NCBI GenBank assembly: GCA_021816665.1
Contig: JAKAXI010000025.1
Span: 1-12,569, forward strand
Direction: 5' to 3'
Source of the DNA: Bacillota bacterium
Lineage (GTDB): Bacteria; Bacillota; Bacilli; Alicyclobacillales; Alicyclobacillaceae
Length of the DNA stretch: 12,569 bases
Below are positions 6,211 to 12,519 of the stretch, one piece after another (position 1 is the first letter of the stretch; each line of letters begins with the position of its first letter). The notes beneath the pieces were generated by a model. The model searched no databases, had not been told where the DNA came from, and was given only the letters and a program-made list of their open reading frames with translations. The position numbers were made by a program, and so were the translations under genes.

Positions 6211-7764
6211 TCAGGCCTGTAACCCGACATCGCCAACGGTTGGATGCAACGGGAGGTCAGTCGCTTCGACAGCGACAACTTCCGTTGCATCACTCTCGGG
6301 GGAGGTTGTTTCTAGCCATGAGCGGAACTCGTTTCCGGCAATGCTCTCTTCGGTTACAACGTGGTCTGCAAAGTTGGCAATATCCTCTGCGTACGGCCGC
6401 AAGATCTCGCGCGTCTCGCGCTCTTGTTCGGACAGGATAAACCGAACTTCCGTATCAAGGACGCTCGACTGCAGGTGCTCCTCGTCAACAATGCCGAGTC
6501 GACTGAGACCACATTTCACCATGGTGCGCGCCAACTGGGAAGCCTGAACAAAGTCGTTTTGAGCACCCGTGCTGCGGTTTCCGTAGTGCAACTCCTCTGC
6601 AAGGCACCCTCCGAGCGCAACGTTAATCTGTTGTTGTAACTGTTGAACAGTGTACAGGTAGCGGTCGCTCTCCGGGATCTGTCGGACGAAACCCAGCGCG
6701 TTGCCGCGCGGCGCAATTGTGATGTGGGACACCGTTCCAGGGCGCATCAGTTCGCTGATGATTGCATGACCGATTTCGTGCACAGCCACGCGCTGCAACT
6801 CGTCCTCGGTCGGCTTGCGGCCGGTCTTTTCACCCATCAACACCTTGTCGACTGCATCGCGAAACATGGCTTGGGTGATCTCGGTCTTCTCCTGCCGAAG
6901 GGCTATGATTGCGGCTTCGTTCACCAGCGATTCCAGCTGTGCGCCGGAGAACCCGTAGGTTTCCCGGGCAAGATGGTCGAGGTCGACATCCTTAGCTAAG
7001 GGCTTCCCCTCCACCTGGATCTTCAAAATGTGCAAACGACCGTCTTTGTCGGGCAAATCGACTTTGATCTGGCGATCGAACCGACCCGGTCTGAGCAAAG
7101 CTGAGTCCAGGATGTCCGGGCGGTTGGTCGCAGCCATAACCAAAACAAGTGGAGTCTGGGTGGTGGACATACCGTCCATTTCTGTTAGCAGCTGGTTCAG
7201 TGTCTGGTCGTATTCCTGGTGACTGTGTTGGCCACGGCGGCCTCCAACCACGTCGATCTCGTCGATAAAGATGATCGCGCTGTCCTTGTTCTCCTTCTTT
7301 GCCATGGCTCTCGCACGGCGAAAAATTTCACGGACCCGCTGTGCACCAACACCGACATACATTTCGACAAACTCACTACCGGCGGCGGAGAGGAACACCG
7401 AGTCGGTGTACGTCGCAGCTGCCTTTGCCATCATGGTCTTACCAGTCCCAGGAGGCCCGGTAAGAAGAATACCTTTCAACGGACGAATTCCGAGAGACTT
7501 GATACGGTCGCGGTAGCGCAGAAAGTCGAGCGCCTCCATCAGTTCACGCTTAGCGTGCTCTTGTCCGCCGATCTGCTCGAACGACACTTGGTGTTTGACG
7601 GGTGTTTCACGCGTCACGGCTGGGGCTGTGGACCGTCGCTCCATCATGAGCCAAAACCCGACTGCCAGTGCTGCCAGGAAAAACAGGGGCAGGACGTTTG
7701 CACCCAAGATCGCGAAGAACAGCAAGAGCGCTATGCCTACGCCAATGACCCACTCTTTAATCAA
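6211..7764 (-). CDS. FtsH-like membrane AAA+ zinc metalloprotease lacking the extracytoplasmic domain
   Basis: A 517-aa FtsH-family protein: a membrane-anchored hexameric ATPase that unfolds and degrades proteins (family knowledge). Two hydrophobic helices at about 5-22 and 24-41 are almost fused, whereas standard FtsH has roughly 70 residues between them. The AAA module has Walker A GPPGTGKT (103-110), a pore loop MYVG (135-138; usually MFVG), Walker B IIFIDEID (164-171) and a second region of homology with Arg228 and Arg231 in GRFDR. The protease domain has HEIGH (329-333) and a third zinc ligand, probably Asp404 in GAQND, so it should be active. The start is TTG 7764, preceded by AAGGAGGTG; it overlaps the upstream stop by four bases (TTGA), implying translational coupling. 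A start at 7833 would add 23 residues inside the neighbour without a ribosome binding site. It is probably a paralogue of a normal FtsH elsewhere in the genome. Confidence 0.92.
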   Translation of the reverse strand: MIKEWVIGVGIALLLFFAILGANVLPLFFLAALAVGFWLMMERRSTAPAVTRETPVKHQVSFEQIGGQEHAKRELMEALDFLRYRDRIKSLGIRPLKGILLTGPPGTGKTMMAKAAATYTDSVFLSAAGSEFVEMYVGVGAQRVREIFRRARAMAKKENKDSAIIFIDEIDVVGGRRGQHSHQEYDQTLNQLLTEMDGMSTTQTPLVLVMAATNRPDILDSALLRPGRFDRQIKVDLPDKDGRLHILKIQVEGKPLAKDVDLDHLARETYGFSGAQLESLVNEAAIIALRQEKTEITQAMFRDAVDKVLMGEKTGRKPTEDELQRVAVHEIGHAIISELMRPGTVSHITIAPRGNALGFVRQIPESDRYLYTVQQLQQQINVALGGCLAEELHYGNRSTGAQNDFVQASQLARTMVKCGLSRLGIVDEEHLQSSVLDTEVRFILSEQERETREILRPYAEDIANFADHVVTEESIAGNEFRSWLETTSPESDATEVVAVEATDLPLHPTVGDVGLQA

Positions 7765-8300
7765 GCCGCCCCACCTCCTTGACTGACTTGATACGTAATG
7801 ACATCGTACAAATAATGATTGGACGAGTCCCACAGCTCCACGTAAACATTCTGCTGATCCATCGTGACCGACGACTGAATCCCGTCTTTTGCGGCTTGCT
7901 GCTTGAACTCAGCGATCATCTGGGTATAGTTGCCCTTGCGAAGACCTTGATACAGGATAGGTGCCATCTGTTCGTAGTCACTCGTCAGTGTCTTGTCGCT
8001 TTGGTCAATAAATTGAAGTTGCACGGGCGCGTTCGTCGTGCTCTCTACCAGCGCCATCAACCGATGATAGGTGGTCTGCAGGTCCTCGTTGTTAAGCTTT
8101 GAAACGGACTTCAACCCGATGCGAATCACCGCCGGATTACCGCCGACTATTTGTACGGTCGTAACCGCGGGGTTTTGTTGGAGACGGGTTTGCAGGGGGT
8201 TGATAAAATTCAAGTGCCGATACGTCTGGTATCCAGCTACAAGGATGCCAAGGGTAATCAGCACGATCAAGACGATCGGTATCAGGCGCACACGGGACAT
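7761..8300 (-). CDS. Single-pass membrane protein with extracytoplasmic domain, unknown function
   Basis: A 179-aa protein I do not assign to a family. Residues 6-24 form one hydrophobic helix after a short basic N-terminus (MSRVR), predicting the N-terminus inside and residues 25-179 outside the cell. There is no lipobox and no obvious signal-peptidase site. The outer part looks like a mixed alpha/beta domain: short beta-like stretches (TTVQIVGG, VIRIGLKSV, NVYVELWD) alternate with amphipathic helices (EDLQTTYHRLMALVES, YTQMIAEFKQQAAKDG). It has no cysteine. ATG 8300 is preceded by AAGGGGG with about 7-nt spacing. Its stop overlaps the TTG start of the FtsH-like protease by four bases, so the two are made together. 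Because that protease lacks its own outer domain, this protein may be its partner, adaptor or regulator (inference). Confidence 0.85.
   Translation of the reverse strand: MSRVRLIPIVLIVLITLGILVAGYQTYRHLNFINPLQTRLQQNPAVTTVQIVGGNPAVIRIGLKSVSKLNNEDLQTTYHRLMALVESTTNAPVQLQFIDQSDKTLTSDYEQMAPILYQGLRKGNYTQMIAEFKQQAAKDGIQSSVTMDQQNVYVELWDSSNHYLYDVITYQVSQGGGAA
7772..7780 (-). promoter_or_regulatory. Strong ribosome binding site fixing a TTG start
   Basis: The minus strand reads AAGGAGGTG, a full anti-Shine-Dalgarno match. The AGGAGG core (7774-7779) is 9 nt before the TTG at 7764. It lies within the last codons of the upstream membrane-protein gene and supports coupled translation of the FtsH-like protease. 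Confidence 0.8.
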
Positions 8301-8330
8301 AGACCCGCCCCCTTGTCGTGTTGAACTCCT

Positions 8331-8348
8331 GCCCCGACTTCGCGGGGC
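8331..8348 (-). repeat. Small hairpin in the leader of the membrane-protein gene
   Basis: GCCCCG (8331-8336) pairs with CGGGGC (8343-8348) around a 6-nt loop, about 30 bases before the ATG at 8300. There is no T-run, so it is not a terminator. It could affect mRNA stability or translation. A 10-bp palindrome CACATATGTG lies in the same leader at 8363-8372. Confidence 0.4.
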
Positions 8349-8407
8349 CCGGTGTTTGCGCGCACATATGTGAAAACTGCGTAGAGAACGGGAGTTTCCG
8401 CATGTCT

Positions 8408-8436
8408 AGTATAACACGAAAGACATATTATGTTTA
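8408..8436 (-). promoter_or_regulatory. Probable promoter of the membrane-protein / FtsH-like operon
   Basis: On the minus strand TAAACA (8431-8436) and TATACT (8408-8413) are spaced by 17 nt in an AT-rich patch within the 164-base gap after the tseB-like gene. Transcription would start near 8401, giving a leader of about 100 nt that carries the hairpin and palindrome. The -35 matches four of six consensus bases. Confidence 0.55.
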
Positions 8437-8464
8437 CTACACATATTGGTACAAAACGACTTCG

Positions 8465-8953
8465 TCAAACGGCTTTGCCGTTGTCCGCACGGAAGTATAA
8501 ATAGACGTCGTTTCCGCTTGGAAGTTGCGCGTATACCTCCCAAACTGGACCCACAGACGTGTGAAACGTCTGTGCGGCTGCGGTGTCGAGGTACCCGATG
8601 TGGGTACTGATCGGCTTGGCGCCTGACTTGCTCGCAACCGCATCGGCCTGCTGTTTTGTCAGGAGGCCATTTGCTGGTACGGCGTGCACGACGAACGGAT
8701 CCCCGTAAACAAACGCATACCACTTATGTCCGAATGCGTCTGTGCCGTAAAACACCTCTTGCGCCTGATTCGCAGTAAACACCTGGTGCGAAATGATCTT
8801 GTCGATCGGCGAATGGTTCAGCGCGAATTGGGCGGCAGCTTGTTCCACGTTCCATTCACTCGACACGTTGTCCCAAGCGGCAACGACGAGTGCAACGATG
8901 ACCAGAAAAAATGCGACTGCAACTGTCCAGAGAATTTGCTTCCACCGCAACAT
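8465..8953 (-). CDS. tseB: YpmB/TseB-like membrane protein (DUF5590 type)
   Basis: A 162-aa protein with one N-terminal membrane helix (about 8-28) and an outward-facing domain of about 130 residues. Length, topology and the paired PepSY-like halves (VFYGTDAFGHKWYAFVYG and PVWEVYAQLPSGNDVYLYFRADNG, each separated here by other residues) fit YpmB of Bacillus subtilis, now called TseB. TseB is a cell-wall elongation regulator linked to a class B penicillin-binding protein (family knowledge). Overall sequence similarity is low, so the call rests heavily on position after a ypmA homologue and near asnS-dnaD. The ATG at 8953 has no clear ribosome binding site; it overlaps the ypmA stop by one base (TGATG), so it is probably translated by coupling. 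The usual next gene, aspB, is absent here. Confidence 0.72.
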   Translation of the reverse strand: MLRWKQILWTVAVAFFLVIVALVVAAWDNVSSEWNVEQAAAQFALNHSPIDKIISHQVFTANQAQEVFYGTDAFGHKWYAFVYGDPFVVHAVPANGLLTKQQADAVASKSGAKPISTHIGYLDTAAAQTFHTSVGPVWEVYAQLPSGNDVYLYFRADNGKAV

Positions 8954-9123
8954 CAGGCGCGGTACAAGGTAACGACCATTTTACCCGGCTGGTCCTCTGC
9001 CAGTGACAGGCCGAAAATGACGTCTTTGTCCTTCAAATTGCGGTTGAGAAAGTCCACAAGCAAATATAGGTCATCGGTTGCAGTACAGATGTGTGTGCCA
9101 ATGACAGAGAGCTTATCCTCCAC
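8953..9123 (-). CDS. ypmA: YpmA-like small protein (DUF4264 family)
   Basis: A 56-aa ORF read by direct translation. The GTG at 9123 is preceded by AAAGGTGA with 6-nt spacing, which overlaps the surE stop codon. The sequence includes DDLYLLVDFLNRNLKDKD, then VIFGLSL, and ends VVTLYRA. It closely resembles in length and pattern the Bacillus subtilis YpmA family (about 56 aa; -EDLYKIVDILNRTLK-, -MFGL-, C-terminal -YRT), recalled from family knowledge. It is soluble, with no membrane helix or metal motif, and its function is unknown. It sits seven bases after surE and overlaps the tseB-like start by one base (TGATG), so the three genes probably form one transcript. Conserved ypmA-ypmB adjacency supports both calls. 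Confidence 0.85.
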   Translation of the reverse strand: MEDKLSVIGTHICTATDDLYLLVDFLNRNLKDKDVIFGLSLAEDQPGKMVVTLYRA

Positions 9124-9129
9124 TTCGGT

Positions 9130-9903
9130 TCACCTTTCCTCTGCCGTTTCGCCGTCAAGAAACGCTGATTTTAGACTACCAAGGATGGACTCGTTTGTAA
9201 AATGGTACGTCAGCGGGGTCAGGCTGATCCCGCCTGCCTGCAGGACTTGACTGTCTGTCAACGTGTCGCCGAGGTCATCGACTGCCTCTCCGGCATGGCG
9301 GTAGTAGGTCCGACCTTCGGCATCTACCTTTTTGTGGAAAATGTTGTGGTACCCACGGGCGCCAAGCGGCACGACGTGCCACGGGGCGTTTTCGCATTCC
9401 GGCGGGAGGTTGACGTTGAGAAACGTGTCGACCGGCCAGGTGTACGAGATGCATCGGTCGACAATCTGACGAGCCACTGTCGCAGCTTTGTCAAACGGAA
9501 ACTCAGGGCCGATCAGCGAGAAGGCAACAGCCTTCATGCCGAGCAGCGCAGCCTCGCCCGCCGCGGCAACAGTGCCAGAATAGAGTACGTCAGTCGCCAA
9601 GTTTGCCCCTTCGTTGATGCCAGAGACCATGAGACCAAACGGTTGCTCTCTGCCCAGTGTAACGGCAGCCCACTTGACGCAGTCGACCGGTGTGCCACTG
9701 ACCGCGTAACCGACCGCGCCGGGGATGGCAATGCTCACTTCATCTACGTACAACCGGTGGTGAATCGAAATCGAGTGGCTCGCGGCGCTGCGCTGCCGAT
9801 CCGGTGCGACGACCACTACTTCACCAAGCGAGCTTAGAACTGCTGCAAGTGCGCGGATGCCAGGGGCATCGATGCCGTCGTCGTTCGATACCAGTATGCG
9901 CAT
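9130..9903 (-). CDS. surE: 5'/3'-nucleotidase SurE
   Basis: A 257-aa metal-dependent phosphatase that removes phosphate from nucleoside 5'- and 3'-monophosphates and is linked to stationary-phase and stress survival (family knowledge). The N-terminal signature MRILVSNDDG provides metal ligands Asp8 and Asp9. Ser39 in APDRQRSAAS and Asn97 in VSGINEGAN complete the classical SurE metal site. The SGTPVDCV segment (69-76), YSGTVAAA segment and the length are also typical. The ATG at 9903 is preceded by GAGGAGA with about 6-nt spacing. It leads the surE-ypmA-tseB run, whose intergenic distances are seven bases and a one-base overlap. A 56-aa plus-strand ORF begins 91 bases upstream in divergent orientation. 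Linking SurE with ypmA/tseB is not standard in Bacillus, so any functional tie is unproven. Confidence 0.96.
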   Translation of the reverse strand: MRILVSNDDGIDAPGIRALAAVLSSLGEVVVVAPDRQRSAASHSISIHHRLYVDEVSIAIPGAVGYAVSGTPVDCVKWAAVTLGREQPFGLMVSGINEGANLATDVLYSGTVAAAGEAALLGMKAVAFSLIGPEFPFDKAATVARQIVDRCISYTWPVDTFLNVNLPPECENAPWHVVPLGARGYHNIFHKKVDAEGRTYYRHAGEAVDDLGDTLTDSQVLQAGGISLTPLTYHFTNESILGSLKSAFLDGETAEER

Positions 9904-9977
9904 GGAATGTCTCCTCTCCTGCCAAGAATCACGTCACATACCGCAGTCGCCAGAGCCCATACTACCCTTACAGAGCG

Positions 9978-9983
9978 AGGAGG
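9978..9983 (+). promoter_or_regulatory. Strong ribosome binding site before a 56-aa plus-strand ORF
   Basis: AGGAGG, continuing as AGGAGGTG, lies 10 nt before ATG 9994 on the plus strand. It is the main sequence reason to treat that short ORF as a gene. Confidence 0.5.
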
Positions 9984-9993
9984 TGTGTGGCCG

Positions 9994-10164
9994 ATGTCGG
10001 TCCCCGATCGTAAACCGGTCCCGTCACACCCCGCAGCTGTGAGGCGTCACAAGCTCCTTCTGCAGGGCGAACTCGATTTGTGGATCGCGGTGTTTTCCGA
10101 ACCAGACGATGCTGCGCTCACTTCAGAGACCTGTTTGCGTACTCCGCTGCTTGTGCCTGAATGA
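9994..10164 (+). CDS. Short hypothetical protein, divergent from surE
   Basis: A 56-aa ORF on the plus strand, opposite in direction to its neighbours. It starts at ATG 9994 behind AGGAGGTG and ends at TGA 10162-10164, one base before the convergent mtaD stop. It thus fills the gap between surE and mtaD almost exactly. The protein has a basic, Pro-rich N-terminus (DRKPVPSHPAAVRRHK), a hydrophobic/aromatic middle (ELDLWIAVFSEPDD) and one Cys. There is no signal peptide or membrane helix. I do not recognise it. The same frame stays open upstream to 9907 without a better start. No convincing promoter is visible in the 90-base gap to surE. The alternative is that this is simply the surE upstream region with a chance ORF. 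Confidence 0.45.
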   Translation: MSVPDRKPVPSHPAAVRRHKLLLQGELDLWIAVFSEPDDAALTSETCLRTPLLVPE

Positions 10165-10165
10165 A

Positions 10166-11467
10166 TCAGGCGTTGCAAAGGAGTGCGGCGTGAATCCGTT
10201 TTACTTCGTATGCGATACGCTCCGTGTCGAGTGTTTGGATTTCGCGGTGAACAACTACCGGTTTCCCTGCCACGAACACGTCGGTTACATCGTCTGCCCC
10301 AGCAGAATAGACGATATTGGAAATTAAGTCGTACGTCGGCAGGAAGTGCGGACTTTGCATGTCGAGTAGAGTGATATCAGCCGGGGCGCCGAGCGCAAGC
10401 GTTCCGGCGAAAGGTTCCTGAAAAACGGCGGCGGCGCCGTCCGCTGTTGCCATGGCAAACGCGGTTCGAGCCGGAATCGCGGCTGCGTCGCCGCTCGTTC
10501 CTTTATGAAGAGTCGCGGTCAAACGCATTTCTTCAAACATGTCGAGGTTGTTGTTGCTCGCTGCTCCGTCCGTTCCGATTCCGACTGTTAACCCTGCTTG
10601 TTTCATCTGAACAAGCGGAGCGACACCGGAGGCCAACTTTAAGTTGCTTTGCGGGTTGTGTGCCACGTGTACGTTTGCTGCCTTCATGAGTTCAATGTCG
10701 TCTGCACTCACATGTACGCAGTGCGCCGCAAGTAGTGGCCGTTCGAACAGCCCGCAGTCTGCAGCGTGGGCGATCGGCGTCTTGTTGTACTGTGCCAGGC
10801 TCTCCTCCACTTCGGCGTGGGTCTCGCTGAGGTGAATTTGAATGGCGACATTGAGCTCTGAGGACAACTCTGCCACCTGACGCAGGTATGTCGGCGGGCA
10901 TGTATACGGTGCATGCGGACCAAGGGTTACGGTGATTCTCGAGTCCGCCTGCCGATGCCATGTTTTGACGAATGAGCGGCTGTTCGCAATGCCGTTTTGC
11001 GCGCTTGCTTCGTCGAGCCCGACCATCCCCCACGACAACACGCCACGCATCCCACTATCGGAAACGGCTTGAGCAGCGTCGTGCATCGACATGTACATAT
11101 CCGTGTAGCATGTCGTCCCTGACCGCAGCATCTCCCAGCAGGCGAGCAAAGTGCCCCAGTAAATGGCTTCGCCCGTGAGCTTTGCCTCCATGGGGAAGAC
11201 CTTTTCGGTCAGCCAAGTCTGTAGCGGTAGGTCGTCTCCTGCACCGCGCAAAAGCGTCATCGCGGCATGGCCATGAGTATTCACAAGACCTGGCATGGCC
11301 ACGCTTTGGGGCCGTTTAAAGACGGTTAGACCCGCACGATCTCCCGTGTATTTGCCCGGTCCCGCATCGATCACTCGGTCTCCGTCACAGAGTACATAAC
11401 TTGGTTCGTTCCACACCTGTTGTGCAGACTGCGCTAACGCGCCGACTTCGATCAGTGTTCGACTCAA
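10166..11467 (-). CDS. mtaD: 5-methylthioadenosine / S-adenosylhomocysteine deaminase
   Basis: A 433-aa amidohydrolase that deaminates methylthioadenosine to methylthioinosine and SAH to S-inosylhomocysteine (family knowledge), a step in purine and sulfur salvage. The family metal and catalytic motifs are present: HGH at 65-67 in PGLVNTHGH, GPHAPYTC with His185, HLSET with His212 and Glu215, HCVH at 249-252, and GTDG with Asp300. The length is normal for MtaD, and these motifs separate it from simple cytosine or guanine deaminases, though other aminohydrolase substrates cannot be excluded. The start is TTG 11467 with AGGAGG (11475-11480) 7 nt upstream; it overlaps the mtnA stop by four bases (TTGA). 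The coupling to mtnA strongly supports an MTA-salvage role. The stop is one base from the convergent short ORF. Confidence 0.93.
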   Translation of the reverse strand: MSRTLIEVGALAQSAQQVWNEPSYVLCDGDRVIDAGPGKYTGDRAGLTVFKRPQSVAMPGLVNTHGHAAMTLLRGAGDDLPLQTWLTEKVFPMEAKLTGEAIYWGTLLACWEMLRSGTTCYTDMYMSMHDAAQAVSDSGMRGVLSWGMVGLDEASAQNGIANSRSFVKTWHRQADSRITVTLGPHAPYTCPPTYLRQVAELSSELNVAIQIHLSETHAEVEESLAQYNKTPIAHAADCGLFERPLLAAHCVHVSADDIELMKAANVHVAHNPQSNLKLASGVAPLVQMKQAGLTVGIGTDGAASNNNLDMFEEMRLTATLHKGTSGDAAAIPARTAFAMATADGAAAVFQEPFAGTLALGAPADITLLDMQSPHFLPTYDLISNIVYSAGADDVTDVFVAGKPVVVHREIQTLDTERIAYEVKRIHAALLCNA

Positions 11468-12519
11468 TCGAATGCCTCCTCATGCCGCTCGGCTTCCGCC
11501 AGTATGCTCGTTGTATCTGGGTGTACAATCACGCTGTGTTCGGTGATGATCCCGGTGATGAGTTCGTGGGGCGTAACATCAAAAGCCACGTGCAGTGCTG
11601 TGGCTCCGACAGGTGCTAACTGGGTATCGCCAAGGGTGGTAACCTCTTCCCCGCTGCGGCTTTCGATCGGGATGTCTTGACCGGTATTTAGCCCAAGGTC
11701 GAATGTCGACCATGGCGCTGCAACGTAGAACGGCACCTTGTGATAGGTACACAGGACAGCCAGGGCATACGTCCCGATTTTGTTGGCGGTATCCCCGTTT
11801 CGGGCGATACGGTCCGCGCCGACAATGACTGCGTCCACCCACCCTTGTTGCATCACATATGCGGCGGTGCTGTCGGTAATCAGTTGATAGGGAATACGCT
11901 CTTCCTGCAATTCGTAAGCCGTCAAGCGAGCGCCTTGCAAGTACGGGCGAGTTTCGTCGACCCACACGGATTGCAGTTGCCCGCCTGCGTACAGACTTCG
12001 TATCACCCCGAGCGCTGTACCGTACCCTGAGGTAGCAAGGCTGCCGGTGTTGCAGTGCGTTAGTACTCGCAGTGCGGTTCGGCCTGAAAAAACAGACAGC
12101 CCGGAGCGACCGATGGATTGATTTGTCGCGACATCTTCACTGTCAATGGCTTTTGCCTCAGTGAGTAGGGCGTCTTCGATGCTGCTTGTTCCCCGTCTCT
12201 GCGCTGTCAGCGCTTGCTCCATACGCGTCATTGCCCAACGCAAATTCACCGCTGTCGGTCGACTTTGCAACAGGGTTTCGAGCGCCCGGCCCAAGTGCGC
12301 TTCGAGATCGGAATCTCCGAGATGGCGGGCCCGCCGAGCCTCTAGGGCAAGGCCGTACGCAGCTGCTGTCGCAATCGCTGGTGCACCGCGCACGACCATG
12401 TCGCGAATCGCCTTGGCGACGTCCGAGGCATCTTGACATGGTATCCACACGGTTTGGTGCGGCAGTTTGCGTTGGTCAAGGAGTTCAAGTTTGCCGTCCA
12501 CAAAACGAATCGACTTCAA
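11464..12519 (-). CDS. mtnA: S-methyl-5-thioribose-1-phosphate isomerase
   Basis: A 351-aa isomerase that converts methylthioribose-1-phosphate to methylthioribulose-1-phosphate in methionine salvage. It belongs to the eIF2B alpha/beta/delta-like family. The signatures are RDMVVRGAPAIA near 39-50, THCNTGSLAT with catalytic Cys156, and VGADRIARNGDTANKIGTY with catalytic Asp236; these match the Cys160/Asp240 pair of the B. subtilis enzyme (family knowledge). Those motifs separate it from general eIF2B-like proteins and ribose-1,5-bisphosphate isomerase. The start is TTG 12519 with GAGGGGG (12527-12533) 7 nt upstream. It overlaps the end of an upstream open frame by four bases (TTGA) and mtaD downstream in the same way. 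No methionine-salvage gene other than mtaD is inside the window, and any SAM riboswitch would lie outside it. Confidence 0.95.
   Translation of the reverse strand: MKSIRFVDGKLELLDQRKLPHQTVWIPCQDASDVAKAIRDMVVRGAPAIATAAAYGLALEARRARHLGDSDLEAHLGRALETLLQSRPTAVNLRWAMTRMEQALTAQRRGTSSIEDALLTEAKAIDSEDVATNQSIGRSGLSVFSGRTALRVLTHCNTGSLATSGYGTALGVIRSLYAGGQLQSVWVDETRPYLQGARLTAYELQEERIPYQLITDSTAAYVMQQGWVDAVIVGADRIARNGDTANKIGTYALAVLCTYHKVPFYVAAPWSTFDLGLNTGQDIPIESRSGEEVTTLGDTQLAPVGATALHVAFDVTPHELITGIITEHSVIVHPDTTSILAEAERHEEAFD

Noticed and set aside
5969..6547. Plus-strand frame of 192 codons across the asnS/FtsH-like junction
   Set aside because: It runs antisense through the asnS promoter, the terminator and two well-supported genes, and its product is Ser/Arg-rich low complexity.
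9202..9837. Plus-strand frame of 211 codons inside surE
   Set aside because: Antisense to a gene with complete SurE motifs; Arg-rich product without recognisable features.
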